A DNA stretch of 64,000 bases from Gordonia jinghuaiqii (GTDB lineage: Bacteria > Actinomycetota > Actinomycetes > Mycobacteriales > Mycobacteriaceae), in assembly GCF_014041935.1 (NCBI RefSeq), contig NZ_CP059491.1, forward strand, positions 2,232,001 to 2,296,000, in the 5' to 3' direction. A program made the position numbers and the translations under genes. This document shows positions 9,186 through 18,071 of this stretch, piece after piece. The first letter of the stretch is position 1. Each line of letters opens with the position of its first letter. The notes under the pieces are model-generated. The model saw only the letters and a list, made by a program, of their open reading frames with translations, ran no database searches and was not told the DNA's origin.

Positions 9186-10091
9186 ATGACGGACTTCGAG
9201 GTACAGACACGGCTCGGGCGCATACACGTCCGCGATGTCGGGAACGGGCCACCGGCGGTGTTGTGGCACAGCATGTTCGTCGACTCGGCGAGTTGGGACC
9301 GCATCGTGCCCGGGCTCGCAGCGCACCGTCGGCTGTTCATCGTCGACGCACCGTGGTGCGGCGCGAGCGAGAAGTCGGCTCCGGCCGCGGACATGGAGAC
9401 GTGCGTGGGTGTGGCCACCGAGCTCATCGAGGCGGTCGGGGACCGGTGTGGGGCGGATGCGGTGGACTGGGTCGGCAACGCATGGGGCGGCCATGTCGGC
9501 ATGCATCTCGCCGCGGTCGAGCCGGCGCGCATCAACACCCTGGTGGCGATGAGCGCACCCACCGGGCCGATCGACCGCGAGCTGCGGCGCCGAATCCAGC
9601 TGCTGCTGCCGCTCTACCGGATCATCGGCGCACGAGGCCCGGTGTGGTCGGCCATCTCGACCACCCTGCTCACCGACGCCACCCGGCGCGACGACCCCGA
9701 CGCCGTCGCCACGTTGCGTCGCGGTCTCGCAGTCTCGGGCCGGTCGATGATCCCGGCCGTACGGACGGCCATCCTCAACCGCACCGACCTGACATGGGCG
9801 GCTGCGCGCATCGCATGCCCGGTGCTGTTCGTCACGACCGACGACCGCGGCGAGTGGACGCCGGAGGAGGCCCGCGCGGTGGCGCGCACCATGCACGACG
9901 CCCGTGAGGTCACCATCGGCGAAGCCCGGGTGATCCCCGCCCTCGAACAACCGGCCCGGACAGCCGATGCCGTGCTGGCCTTCTGGGCGCAGACATCGGA
10001 CAAGACGACGGCACCGCAGAAAACAACGAAATCGCCGCTCCCGACGACGATCGCCGACAACCGGCGACCGCCACGGGAGCGGCGATTGTGA
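9186..10091 (+). CDS. Alpha/beta-hydrolase-fold protein lacking catalytic Ser
   Basis: The fold is clear: LWHSM oxyanion-side loop (27-31), FIVDAPWCG (51-59), and the nucleophile elbow VGNAWGG. In that elbow the Ser of GxSxG is Ala99 (G97-N-A99-W-G101), and the usual late His (GHxxxxExP) appears as ARVIPALEQP, with Arg in its place. The protein may therefore bind rather than hydrolyse a ligand, or use other chemistry. ATG 9186 follows GGGGGGAG; 301 residues. The last 30 residues (TTAPQKTTKSPLP...) are low complexity and overlap the ectABC terminator. Control by the adjacent TetR is likely. Confidence 0.82.
   Translation: MTDFEVQTRLGRIHVRDVGNGPPAVLWHSMFVDSASWDRIVPGLAAHRRLFIVDAPWCGASEKSAPAADMETCVGVATELIEAVGDRCGADAVDWVGNAWGGHVGMHLAAVEPARINTLVAMSAPTGPIDRELRRRIQLLLPLYRIIGARGPVWSAISTTLLTDATRRDDPDAVATLRRGLAVSGRSMIPAVRTAILNRTDLTWAAARIACPVLFVTTDDRGEWTPEEARAVARTMHDAREVTIGEARVIPALEQPARTADAVLAFWAQTSDKTTAPQKTTKSPLPTTIADNRRPPRERRL
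10015..10087 (-). terminator. Terminator of ectABC inside convergent gene
   Basis: A perfect 13-bp inverted repeat (AATCGCCGCTCCC at 10030-10042, GGGAGCGGCGATT at 10075-10087) encloses a second hairpin TCGCCG/CGGCGA. Read on the minus strand, it comes 26 nt after the ectC stop and is followed by the T-rich tail TTCGTTGTTTTC (10029-10018). It lies within the coding end of the plus-strand hydrolase-fold gene. Confidence 0.75.
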
Positions 10092-10112
10092 GAGCTCTCT
10101 GACGTCGGGAAC

Positions 10113-10547
10113 TCAGGAGGAGACGGCCTCCTCGGCGTGCTTACCGGTCGGCTGTGGGACGGCGACCAGCGGGTACACCCCGTGTTCGTCGTGGACCTCG
10201 GTGCCGACGACCGGCGGGTTGAAGACACACAGCATGCGCAACTGCGTATCGGCGGTGACGGTGTGCCGCTCATGACCGTTCAACAGGTACATCGTGCCGG
10301 GGGCGAGGGGATAGGTTTCGCCTGTCTCGCGGTCGAGGAGGGTGCCCTCACCCTCGACAAGCCAGACGGCCTCGACATGGTTGGCGTAGTGGAATTCGTT
10401 CACCGAGCCGGCGTTGATCGTCGTCTCGTGGAACGAGAAGCCCACGTTGTCGCCGCCGAGAATGATGCGCTTGGAGACCCAGTTGCCCTTGGGGTCGGCG
10501 ACCTCGCGGTCGGTACCGCTGATTTCAGCTGTGGTTCGGACGATCAT
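10113..10547 (-). CDS. ectC: L-ectoine synthase
   Basis: EctC cyclises N-gamma-acetyl-2,4-diaminobutyrate to ectoine, a compatible solute. The product has 144 residues and a cupin barrel: [12 protein letters not shown] start, HETTINAG and [11 protein letters not shown] with the metal-binding Glu/His, and [11 protein letters not shown]. An AGGAGG sits 8 nt before ATG 10547. Its start overlaps the ectB stop (ATGA). No ectD (hydroxylase) follows, so 5-hydroxyectoine is not predicted from this locus. Confidence 0.96.
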   Translation of the reverse strand: MIVRTTAEISGTDREVADPKGNWVSKRIILGGDNVGFSFHETTINAGSVNEFHYANHVEAVWLVEGEGTLLDRETGETYPLAPGTMYLLNGHERHTVTADTQLRMLCVFNPPVVGTEVHDEHGVYPLVAVPQPTGKHAEEAVSS

Positions 10548-11815
10548 CCGAGCACCTCCTTGACTGCATCGGTCAGAATGGACAGGCCGCGGTCGAGGTC
10601 CTCGCGCGAGATCGTCAGCGGCGGAAGCAACTTGACGACCTCGTCGGAAGGACCCGACGTCTCGGCGAGGAGGCCCTCGCCGAACGCCAGGGCGCAGACC
10701 TTGCCCGCCGCGGTGTGGTCGTCGAAAGCGAGTCCGCGAACCATGCCGCGACCGCGGGTCGAGATGCCGTCGTAGCGGTTGCACAGCTCGGCGAAGACCT
10801 CATTGATGCGCTCGCCCTTGGCGTGCACCTCGCGGCTCAGAGTGTCGTCGGCCCAATAGGTTTCGATCGCCTTGGCCGCGGTGACGAAGGCCGGGTTGTT
10901 GCCGCGGAACGTGCCGTTGTGCTCACCGGGGGTCCACACGTCGAGCTCGGGCTTGAACAGGGTCAGTGCGAACGGCAGGCCGTACCCGCTGATGGACTTG
11001 GACAGGGTGACGATGTCGGGCTTGATGCCGGCTTCCTCGAAAGAGAAGAACTCGCCGGTGCGGCCGCAACCCATCTGCACGTCGTCGACGATGAGCAGGA
11101 TGTCGCGACGTTCGCACAGGTCGGCGAGGGCGCGCAGCCACTCGGTGCGGGCGACGTTCACGCCGCCCTCACCCTGGACGGTCTCGACGATGACCGCGGC
11201 GGGGCGGTTGAGACCGCTGCCGGAGTCGTCGAGCACGCGCTCGAACCAGCCGAAGTCCTCCATGACGCCACCGAAGTAGTTGTCGAAAGGCATCGGGGTG
11301 GCGTGGACCAGCGGGATTCCGGCGCCTGCGCGCTTCATCGAATTGCCGGTCACCGCCAGCGATCCGAGGGTCATGCCGTGAAAGGCGTTGGTGAAGCTGA
11401 TGATCGACTCGCGGCCGGTGACCTTACGGGCGAGCTTGAGGGCCGCCTCGACGGCGTTGGTGCCGGTGGGGCCGGGGAACTGGATCTTGTAGTCCAGGCC
11501 GCGCGGCGCCAGGATGTGCTCGGTGAACTTCTCGATGAAGTTCCCCTTGGCCACGGTCGCCATGTCCAGACCGTGGGTGATGCCGTCGGCCTCGATGTAC
11601 TCGAGGAGGGCCTTCTTCAGCACGGGATTGTTGTGGCCGTAGTTCAGCGAACCGGCACCGGCGAAGAAGTCGAGGTATTCGCGACCGTTCTGGTCGGTGA
11701 TGTAGGAACCCTTGGCGGTGGTGAACACAGCGGGCCAGTTACGGCAGTAGCTGCGAACCTCGGATTCGTGGGTGGTGAAGACGGAGTCGTCGATGGTGGT
11801 GTCGAGAAGTTGCAT
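10544..11815 (-). CDS. ectB: Diaminobutyrate-2-oxoglutarate transaminase
   Basis: EctB, a class-III PLP aminotransferase, converts aspartate semialdehyde to 2,4-diaminobutyrate. The 423-residue product has [28 protein letters not shown] (PLP-binding Asp) and the Schiff-base lysine in [10 protein letters not shown]. The start at ATG 11815 follows AGAAGGAAG; an in-frame ATG nine codons upstream (11842) lacks a comparable site. It is 197 nt downstream of ectA, an unusually wide gap for this operon, with a hairpin between them. Confidence 0.96.
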   Translation of the reverse strand: MQLLDTTIDDSVFTTHESEVRSYCRNWPAVFTTAKGSYITDQNGREYLDFFAGAGSLNYGHNNPVLKKALLEYIEADGITHGLDMATVAKGNFIEKFTEHILAPRGLDYKIQFPGPTGTNAVEAALKLARKVTGRESIISFTNAFHGMTLGSLAVTGNSMKRAGAGIPLVHATPMPFDNYFGGVMEDFGWFERVLDDSGSGLNRPAAVIVETVQGEGGVNVARTEWLRALADLCERRDILLIVDDVQMGCGRTGEFFSFEEAGIKPDIVTLSKSISGYGLPFALTLFKPELDVWTPGEHNGTFRGNNPAFVTAAKAIETYWADDTLSREVHAKGERINEVFAELCNRYDGISTRGRGMVRGLAFDDHTAAGKVCALAFGEGLLAETSGPSDEVVKLLPPLTISREDLDRGLSILTDAVKEVLG

Positions 11816-11922
11816 GATTCGTGCTTCCTTCTGGTGTGACATCTTTTTCAGGTTTATTCGCCGAGATCGCAGAGGCGCTGTCATGAGTCCATCGATCAGG
11901 GGTGCGCCGATGAAAGCCGTTG

Positions 11923-11952
11923 TGCGGGTGCATCTCCCGGGGTGCACCCGCA
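11923..11952 (-). promoter_or_regulatory. Hairpin between ectA and ectB
   Basis: The arms TGCGGGTGCA (11923-11932) and TGCACCCGCA (11943-11952) pair perfectly over 10 bp with a 10-nt loop, 60 nt beyond the ectA stop and over 100 nt before ectB. No clear U-run follows on the minus strand. It may be a partial terminator or an RNA-stability element that sets ectA against ectBC output. Confidence 0.5.
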
Positions 11953-12012
11953 ATCGGGGTAAAGCCGTGTCGTCTCGCCGGCGCATGCGCGCGGGATCGC
12001 TATCGCTGCCCG

Positions 12013-12540
12013 TCAGGGCTCGGGGATCTCCGGTTCCAGCATGTAGAGGTCCTCCGGCTCGTGTGCGTCCGGAAAAGCGTTGACGGGGAACAGGTCTCGA
12101 CGCTCGAAACGAAGTCCCCGCGCCTTGGCGACAGACTCGAACAGGCGCTGCGAGGGCACGTTGTCCGGGCTGATGGTCGTGTGCATCGCGACCATGCCCT
12201 GGCGGTTGACCCGATCGAAGAGGTGATGCAGCATGGAGCCGGCGATGCCGTGTCCGCGAACATCGTCGTCGACGGCGACCTGCCAGACCATCAGGGTCGA
12301 GGGGTCGCTCTGCCGACGGTAACCGGTGACGAAACCGACTACGCGGCCGTCGACTTCGGCGACGATGGACGTCGAGGCGAAGTCGTGGCACCAGAGAACA
12401 TAGGAATAACTCGAGTTGACGTCGAGGACCTTCGAATCCGACGCGATTTCCCAGAGTCGTGTGCCGTCGTCGACCGTTGGTACGCGGTAGTCGACAGCGA
12501 GGGCGGTTGTTGGGGCCGATCTTGTTTGGGAAGGGCTCAT
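12013..12540 (-). CDS. ectA: L-2,4-diaminobutyrate acetyltransferase
   Basis: EctA acetylates diaminobutyrate at the gamma amine using acetyl-CoA. It is a GNAT-fold protein with the family stretch [16 protein letters not shown] and the acetyl-CoA loop [18 protein letters not shown] choose ATG 12540 (175 residues) because a promoter-like pair ends 10 nt upstream; a longer frame begins at 12579 within that promoter and neither start has a Shine-Dalgarno. First gene of ectABC. Confidence 0.93.
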   Translation of the reverse strand: MSPSQTRSAPTTALAVDYRVPTVDDGTRLWEIASDSKVLDVNSSYSYVLWCHDFASTSIVAEVDGRVVGFVTGYRRQSDPSTLMVWQVAVDDDVRGHGIAGSMLHHLFDRVNRQGMVAMHTTISPDNVPSQRLFESVAKARGLRFERRDLFPVNAFPDAHEPEDLYMLEPEIPEP

Positions 12541-12550
12541 AACGCATTCG

Positions 12551-12579
12551 ACGTTAACAACGCGTGTCGGCGAAGTCAT
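12551..12579 (-). promoter_or_regulatory. Predicted ectA promoter
   Basis: On the minus strand ATGACT (12579-12574) and TAACGT (12556-12551) are 17 bp apart. The hexamer lies 10 nt before ATG 12540, so the transcript would have a very short leader or none. The osmotic regulator is not identifiable. Confidence 0.5.
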
Positions 12580-12692
12580 GTACCAGGCGAAATTGCCCCC
12601 GCGAACGCCTACCTTACGCCTGCTCAGGCACGCAATGTGAAGTGGGTCACAAAGACGTGATTCCTGATTGGGTTCGGGGGTGCGGTGGACGG

Positions 12693-12698
12693 CAGAAT
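12693..12698 (+). promoter_or_regulatory. -10-like hexamer of leaderless rsmD
   Basis: CAGAAT lies exactly 6 nt before the rsmD ATG. The same hexamer and spacing precede the genes at 59066 and 60058. Confidence 0.45.
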
Positions 12699-12704
12699 GG
12701 CCCC

Positions 12705-13256
12705 ATGACGAGGATCATCGCGGGCGAGCTGCGGGGGCGGCGTCTGCGCGTCCCGGACGAGGGGACCCGGCCCACATCGGATCGGGTTCGCGAGTCGGTG
12801 TTCAACATGCTCGACGCTCGCTTCGATCTCGACGGCATGTCGGTGCTCGACCTCTACGCGGGATCTGGCGCCCTGGGCATCGAGGCGGTGTCCCGCGGTG
12901 CCGCCGACGTCACGTTCGTGGACTCCGGACGTAAGGCCGCAGCGACGATCGGCGCCAATGTGAAGGCCTGTGGAATCGCATCCTCCGCCACCGTACTCGC
13001 GCGTTCGGTGTCTGCCTACCTGTCGTCTTCTCCGGAGCGCGTCTTCGATCTCGTCTTCTCCGACCCGCCCTACGACCTCGATGCGCAGACGATCGCCGCG
13101 GACCTCGGTCATCTGGTCTCCCGGCTCGCCGACGGTGCGCTGGTCGTGGTGGAGAGGTCGACGCGCTCACGCGGCGACATCTGGCCCGAGGGTTTCGAGG
13201 CGGTCCTGGACAAGTCGTACGGCGACACCCGGGTGGAGGTCGGCGTCCGTATCTGA
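12705..13256 (+). CDS. rsmD: 16S rRNA (guanine-966-N2)-methyltransferase
   Basis: RsmD methylates G966 of 16S rRNA on the assembled 30S subunit using S-adenosylmethionine. The 183-residue product begins MTRIIAGELRGRRL, with LDLYAGSGALGIEA (SAM site) and the N-methyltransferase motif DPPYD. A longer frame back to 12564 has no support. It pairs with coaD 16 nt downstream, as in mycobacteria and many other bacteria. Confidence 0.95.
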   Translation: MTRIIAGELRGRRLRVPDEGTRPTSDRVRESVFNMLDARFDLDGMSVLDLYAGSGALGIEAVSRGAADVTFVDSGRKAAATIGANVKACGIASSATVLARSVSAYLSSSPERVFDLVFSDPPYDLDAQTIAADLGHLVSRLADGALVVVERSTRSRGDIWPEGFEAVLDKSYGDTRVEVGVRI

Positions 13257-13272
13257 CCGGTAAGTTCGGTCC

Positions 13273-13761
13273 ATGACAACGGCAGTGTGTCCCGGCTCCT
13301 TCGATCCCTTCACCCTCGGCCATCGATATGTGGTCGAACGCGCGGCGGCCTGTTTCGACGAGGTCGTCATCACCGTGGTGGTCAATCCCAACAAGCGCGG
13401 GATGTTCAGCGTCGACGAGCGGATCGGCCTCATCGCCGAGGATTGTGCCGATCTGGGCAACGTGCGCGTCGATCGGTGGGAGGGATTGCTCGTCGACTAT
13501 CTGCGCCAGGAGTCGATCCACACCATCGTGAAAGGGCTGCGCTCGGCCGTCGACTTCGACTATGAGGTGCCGATGGCCCAGATGAACCGCGAGCTCGCGG
13601 ACGTGGAGACCGTATTCCTCCTCACCGATCCCCGGTTCGCCCATGTGTCGAGCTCCCTGGTGAAAGAGGTCGCCAAGCTGGGCGGGGACGTCACACCGTT
13701 CCTGTCCGCGCACATCCACGAGCGCCTGCAGGCGCGACTGTCGGGGGAGCGGTCGGTCTGA
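13273..13761 (+). CDS. coaD: Phosphopantetheine adenylyltransferase
   Basis: CoaD joins 4'-phosphopantetheine and ATP to make dephospho-CoA. The 162-residue product has the nucleotidyltransferase motif GSFDPFTLGH at its start, KGLRSAVDFDYE, and the HVSSSLVKEV version of the ISSTxxR motif, in which the usual Arg is Lys/Glu-shifted as in other actinobacterial enzymes. TAAGTT lies 6 nt before the ATG, suggesting a second, leaderless promoter between rsmD and coaD. Confidence 0.96.
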   Translation: MTTAVCPGSFDPFTLGHRYVVERAAACFDEVVITVVVNPNKRGMFSVDERIGLIAEDCADLGNVRVDRWEGLLVDYLRQESIHTIVKGLRSAVDFDYEVPMAQMNRELADVETVFLLTDPRFAHVSSSLVKEVAKLGGDVTPFLSAHIHERLQARLSGERSV

Positions 13762-13915
13762 GCGGACGTCTGCCCTGAGGGTCGCCGGGATGGGAGCCGA
13801 CCTGGGCAATCGCGACACACCCCTCCCGCTTCACGAGTCACAAGCGCAACATTCGGCACAATGGCCACAAGATCACCAACTGTTACAAACAGGCAGAAGC
13901 CGGATTGGGGTGGCT

Positions 13916-14767
13916 GTGTACCGGGTATTCGAGGCTCTCGACGAGCTCGTCGCGATAGTCGAAGAGGCGCGTAGCGTGCCGATGACCGCGGGGTGCGTCG
14001 TCCCACGCGGGGATGTGCTGGAACTTCTCGACGACATCAAGGACTCCATCCCCGGCGAGCTCGACGACGCCCAGGACGTCCTGGACCAGCGCGACACCCT
14101 GATCGGTGACGCGCGACACCACGCCGAGACGACGGTCGCCAAGGCGGACTCCGAGTCCGAGGCGGTGCTCGCGCACGCACGGGCCGAAGCCGACCGCATC
14201 CTCTCCGAGGCCAAGGCGCAGGCCGACCGCATGGTCGACGAGGCCGCGTCGCACTCGAACTCGCTCCTCGAGGACGCGACCGAAGAGGCGCACCGGCTGC
14301 AGACCAGCGCGGCACGGGAATTCGAGGCCGTCACCGGCCGGGCGCGTGCCGAGGCGCAGCGCACCATCGACGCCGCCAACAACACCTACGACAAGTCGGT
14401 TGCCGACGGCATCGCCGAGCAGCAGCGGCTGGTCTCCGAGACCGAGGTAGTCGGTGCGGCGAAGTCCGAGGCCGAGCGCATCATCGATGCGGCGCATGCC
14501 GAGGCCGATCGCCTGCGCGGGGATTGCGACGTCTACGTCGACGAGAAGCTCGCGCAGTTCGAGGAGATCCTCACCGGCACAATGCGGTCGGTCAACCGCG
14601 GACGCCACCAGCTGCGCACCGGCGCCGGCATGCACGACTACGTCGAATACCCGCGCGGGGTCGACGACCAGGGTCGTGGCGACGCACGTACCGCGGGAAA
14701 CCGTCCCCGCGAGGCCTCGACGCACAACAGCTACGACCGCGACCAGGGATCTCCGCTGGCCGTCTGA
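13916..14767 (+). CDS. sepIVA: DivIVA-like septal protein SepIVA
   Basis: This is the orthologue of mycobacterial SepIVA (Rv2927c), needed for cell division and polar cytoplasmic membrane organisation. The conserved N-terminus YRVFEALDELVAIVEEAR and PMTAGCVVPRGDVLEL is followed by a coiled coil with repeats of the type AxAEADRI (about 70-215) and the C-terminal FEEILTGTMRSVNRGRHQLR. I start at GTG 13916 because the M. tuberculosis protein starts at the same YRVF; a frame extending to 13790 is non-homologous. At 283 residues it is about 40 longer than the tuberculosis protein, the extra being a polar C-terminal tail. Confidence 0.93.
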   Translation: MYRVFEALDELVAIVEEARSVPMTAGCVVPRGDVLELLDDIKDSIPGELDDAQDVLDQRDTLIGDARHHAETTVAKADSESEAVLAHARAEADRILSEAKAQADRMVDEAASHSNSLLEDATEEAHRLQTSAAREFEAVTGRARAEAQRTIDAANNTYDKSVADGIAEQQRLVSETEVVGAAKSEAERIIDAAHAEADRLRGDCDVYVDEKLAQFEEILTGTMRSVNRGRHQLRTGAGMHDYVEYPRGVDDQGRGDARTAGNRPREASTHNSYDRDQGSPLAV

Positions 14768-14883
14768 CCGGAGGGGAAAAGGCGTGCGCGAAGTCCGATC
14801 GGAAACGCGGTCGAGAGCTCGGCTCCGCACACGCCGCCGGGGCCGGTCGATCATTCGCCGCTCCGAGCGTATGGTGGTCGTCT

Positions 14884-15519
14884 GTGGCTGATCATGCTGT
14901 GACATCAGAAGCGTCGCACGGTCGCGATTCTGCGCCGCGGCGCGAACCCTTCGTCCTCGACATCAGATCGCTGGGACGCCGACCGGGCACCATGTCCGAG
15001 GTTCATCGCACTGTGACGACACCGGAGAAGCTCGGTGTGGAGATGGTGGGTATCCCCGCCGACTCCGAGGTCGACCTCGACCTCCGCCTCGAGGCGGTGA
15101 GCGAGGGAGTCCTGGTGACCGGCACCGCCTGTGGCGAGACCGTCGGCCAGTGCGCTCGGTGCCTGGAACCCGTCGACGGGACGGTGACGGTGTTCCTCAC
15201 GGAGCTGTTCGCCTACCCCGACAGTCAGACCGAGCAGACCAGCGAGGCCGACGACATCCATCGCATCGTCAACGACCGCATCGACCTCGAACAGTCGATC
15301 ATCGACGCCGTCGCGCTGGAACTGCCGATGTCGCCGCTGTGTTCGGAGGACTGCCCCGGTCTGTGCCCGGTGTGCGGCATCCGGCTCGCCATCGCCGAGC
15401 CGGGGCACGCGCATGAGGTGATCGACCCGCGCTGGGCAGGGTTGGTGGACAAGTTCGCCGACCGCGAGGACAGCAGCTCGCAGACACCGGATTCCGACGC
15501 GCAGGGACGTCGTGACTGA
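14884..15519 (+). CDS. DUF177 (YceD-like) zinc-motif protein
   Basis: DUF177/YceD proteins are linked to 23S rRNA accumulation in plants and bacteria; biochemical function is not settled. The GTG at 14884 gives 211 residues; TATGGT lies 8 nt upstream. Cysteines in GQCARCLEP and [13 protein letters not shown] probably bind metal. In many bacteria it precedes rpmF; here, as in mycobacteria (Rv2926c), it sits before rnc, overlapping its start by 8 nt, which supports an rRNA-related role. Confidence 0.88.
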   Translation: MADHAVTSEASHGRDSAPRREPFVLDIRSLGRRPGTMSEVHRTVTTPEKLGVEMVGIPADSEVDLDLRLEAVSEGVLVTGTACGETVGQCARCLEPVDGTVTVFLTELFAYPDSQTEQTSEADDIHRIVNDRIDLEQSIIDAVALELPMSPLCSEDCPGLCPVCGIRLAIAEPGHAHEVIDPRWAGLVDKFADREDSSSQTPDSDAQGRRD

Positions 15520-16240
15520 CGTTGCGCGCGAGGCAGGTCCCCATGCGGCGCTACTCGCCGCTCTCGACACCGACATCCGTGACGACCTCCTCACGCTGGC
15601 GCTGACGCATCGCTCCTACGCGTACGAGAACGGCGGCCTGCCGACCAACGAACGACTCGAGTTCCTCGGCGACTCCGTCCTCGGCGTGGTGATCACCGAA
15701 CGCCTCTACCTCCGATACCCCGATCGTCCCGAGGGTGAACTGGCGAAAATCCGTGCGAGCGTGGTCAACATGCACGCGCTGGCCGACGTCGCCCGCGGTC
15801 TGGGCGACGAGGGCGGCCTCGGCACGTACCTGTACCTCGGACGCGGCGAGGAGATGACCGGCGGCCGCGACAAGGACTCGATCCTCGCCGACGGGCTCGA
15901 GTCGCTGTTCGGCGCGGTGTTCCTGAGCCACGGCCTCGAAACCTCGCAGCGCGTCATCCTGCGGCTCTTCGACGAGCGCATCGCCGTCGCGGGCCAACTC
16001 GGTGCCGGGCTGGACTGGAAGACGTCGCTGCAGGAACTGAGCTCCGAGCGCGGCTACGGCCCCCCGCAGTACCAGATCAGCGCGACCGGTCCCGACCACA
16101 ACAAGGAGTTCACCGCGATCGCCCTGGTGGCCGGGGAGAATCTCGGTGAGGGGGTCGGCCGGACCAAGAAGGAAGCCGAGCAGCAGGCCGCTGCCCACGC
16201 GTGGAAAGTGCTCACCGAGCGCGCCTCCGCCTCGTCGTGA
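15512..16240 (+). CDS. rnc: Ribonuclease III
   Basis: RNase III cuts double-stranded RNA, including the rRNA precursor stems. The 242-residue product has the signature [13 protein letters not shown] with the catalytic Glu/Asp, a second acidic site [11 protein letters not shown], and a C-terminal dsRNA-binding domain (about 160-232, with [14 protein letters not shown]). The GTG start lies inside the preceding gene. mutM follows after 39 nt. Confidence 0.97.
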   Translation: MTDVAREAGPHAALLAALDTDIRDDLLTLALTHRSYAYENGGLPTNERLEFLGDSVLGVVITERLYLRYPDRPEGELAKIRASVVNMHALADVARGLGDEGGLGTYLYLGRGEEMTGGRDKDSILADGLESLFGAVFLSHGLETSQRVILRLFDERIAVAGQLGAGLDWKTSLQELSSERGYGPPQYQISATGPDHNKEFTAIALVAGENLGEGVGRTKKEAEQQAAAHAWKVLTERASASS

Positions 16241-16279
16241 GCTCAAGCGTCGTGACATCACGCGTCCTGACACCGATCC

Positions 16280-17182
16280 ATGCCTGAACTACCCGAGGTC
16301 GAGACCGTCCGCATGGGGCTCGAGAAGCACCTGACCGGGCGGACGGTGACCGCGGTCGAGGTGCTCCATCCCCGTGCCGCTCGGCGCCACGCCGGCGGAG
16401 AACCCGATCTGATCGGTCGCCTGGCGGGCAAACACGTCACCGGGGTGCGCCGTCGCGGCAAGTACATGTGGATCGACGTCGCCGACGACACCGACCGCGC
16501 CGCACTCGTCGTGCATCTCGGCATGAGCGGGCAGATGCTGATCGCCCGCGGCGGAGCACCCGATCACACCCACCTCCGCATCCGCGCAACCCTCGACGAC
16601 GACAACGAACTGCGTTTCGTCGACCAACGCACCTTCGGGGGCTGGCACCTCGACGACTACACCGCCGACGTGTACGCGATTGACGGCGATCCCGCCCGAG
16701 CCGCCGACATCCCGATGTCGGTCGCGCACATCGCCACCGACCCGTTCGACCCCGCCTTCGACGCCACGCGCGTCGTGAACCGCATGCGGTCCAAGCACTC
16801 CGAGATCAAACGCGTCCTCCTCGACCAGACCGTCATCTCCGGCGTCGGCAACATCTACGCCGACGAGGCGCTCTGGCGTGCACGTCTGCACGGCGCGCGG
16901 ATCGCCGAGACCATCAGCCGCAAGAAGCTCGGCGAGCTCGTCGACGCCGTCACCGAAGTCATGTCGGAGGCGCTGCAGGCCGGTGGCACCTCCTTCGACG
17001 CCCTGTATGTGAACGTCAACGGGCAGTCGGGGTACTTCGAGCGGTCGCTGAACGCCTACGGGCGCGTCGGACAGCCGTGCCGGCGCTGCGGAGCGGTGAT
17101 GCGCCGGGAATCTTTCATGAACCGCAGCTCTTACTATTGTCCGCGGTGTCAACGCCCCCCGAGCGGATCGATCCCGCGCTGA
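16280..17182 (+). CDS. mutM: Formamidopyrimidine-DNA glycosylase
   Basis: MutM/Fpg excises 8-oxoguanine and ring-opened purines. The 300-residue product starts [14 protein letters not shown], with the catalytic Pro2 and Glu3, a helix-two-turn-helix with [12 protein letters not shown], and a C-terminal zinc finger CRRC ... CPRC. The DNA encoding the zinc finger is imperfectly duplicated just downstream (see repeat). Same order as the mycobacterial rnc-fpg pair. Confidence 0.97.
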   Translation: MPELPEVETVRMGLEKHLTGRTVTAVEVLHPRAARRHAGGEPDLIGRLAGKHVTGVRRRGKYMWIDVADDTDRAALVVHLGMSGQMLIARGGAPDHTHLRIRATLDDDNELRFVDQRTFGGWHLDDYTADVYAIDGDPARAADIPMSVAHIATDPFDPAFDATRVVNRMRSKHSEIKRVLLDQTVISGVGNIYADEALWRARLHGARIAETISRKKLGELVDAVTEVMSEALQAGGTSFDALYVNVNGQSGYFERSLNAYGRVGQPCRRCGAVMRRESFMNRSSYYCPRCQRPPSGSIPR

Positions 17183-17250
17183 CCCACGCAGCAGCGCTGC
17201 GCCGGGAATGTTCATGACCGCGGCTCTTACTATGGTCCACGGTGCCAGCG
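17100..17250 (+). repeat. Imperfect duplication of mutM zinc-finger DNA
   Basis: The stretch from 17100 to about 17152 (TGCGCCGGGAATCTTTCATG...) recurs at 17198 to about 17248 (TGCGCCGGGAATGTTCATG...), with an offset of 98 bp and several substitutions plus single-base gaps. Shared runs include GCTCTTACTAT. The first copy encodes the mutM zinc finger; the second lies between mutM and the OsmC-like gene. Confidence 0.8.
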
Positions 17251-17282
17251 CCGCACCGCCGCCTGAGAGGACTCATCGCAGC

Positions 17283-17741
17283 ATGACGATCGAACAGAAC
17301 ACCGCCGCACCGGCCGAGGCCGCGGAGCCGCCGCACACCGACCTCTGGGTCGAACGCACCGGCACCCGGCGCTACACCGGGCGCAGCTCGCGCGGTGCGG
17401 AGGTGCTCATCGGTTCGCAGGACGTCGAGGGTGTCTTCACGCCCGGGGAGCTGCTGAAGATCGCGCTGGCCGCTTGCACCGGGATGTCGTCGGACCGTCC
17501 GCTGTCACGTCGTCTCGGTGACGACTACGACGCCACCGTCCGGGTGAGCGGCGACGCCGACCGGGAGAACGAGGTGTACCCGCGGATCTCCGAGATCCTC
17601 GAGGTCGACCTCTCCGAACTCGACCCCGACGCCGCGCAGCGCCTGCTGGTCGTCGTCGAGCGCGCCATCGACGCTGTGTGCACGGTCGGACGCACCATCA
17701 AGGCCGGCGCCGAGGTCGACCTGAAGATCGCGACGGACTGA
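17283..17741 (+). CDS. OsmC/Ohr-family protein
   Basis: OsmC-like proteins are thiol peroxidases or related redox proteins. The 152-residue product contains the FTPGELLKIALAACTGMS helix with one catalytic-type Cys and a second Cys near the C-terminus (AVCTVGRTI). Start at ATG 17283; an earlier frame (17208) would include the duplicated mutM DNA and is unlikely. It corresponds to Rv2923c by position, between mutM and acyP. Confidence 0.87.
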   Translation: MTIEQNTAAPAEAAEPPHTDLWVERTGTRRYTGRSSRGAEVLIGSQDVEGVFTPGELLKIALAACTGMSSDRPLSRRLGDDYDATVRVSGDADRENEVYPRISEILEVDLSELDPDAAQRLLVVVERAIDAVCTVGRTIKAGAEVDLKIATD

Positions 17742-17745
17742 CAGC

Positions 17746-18027
17746 ATGAACACCGACCCCGTCCGGCTGTCCGCGTTCGTCCACGGACAGGTCCAGGGTG
17801 TGGGCTTCCGGTGGTGGACGCGGTCGCGGGCCCTGGAGCTCGGTCTGGTCGGTTACGCGTCCAACCAGGCCGACGGACGGGTGCACGTCGTGGCCGAAGG
17901 GCCCCGCGACAAGGTGCTGGCGCTGCTCGATGCGCTTCGGTCGGGGGAGACCCCCGGCCGGGTGGATCTGGTCGTCGACAGCCTGGACCCGGCGCGCGGA
18001 GACCTGACGGGGTTCGTCGAACGGTGA
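17746..18027 (+). CDS. acyP: Acylphosphatase
   Basis: Acylphosphatases hydrolyse carboxyl-phosphate bonds such as acetyl phosphate. The 93-residue product has VQGVGFRWWTR with the phosphate-binding Arg and the catalytic Asn in ASNQADGRV, then VVAEGP. It lies 4 nt after the OsmC-like gene and 44 nt before smc, as in mycobacteria. Confidence 0.95.
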   Translation: MNTDPVRLSAFVHGQVQGVGFRWWTRSRALELGLVGYASNQADGRVHVVAEGPRDKVLALLDALRSGETPGRVDLVVDSLDPARGDLTGFVER

Positions 18028-18071
18028 GCGGCGCCCGAAACGGATCGCGATGGTGAGTAGTCTGTACCGTC

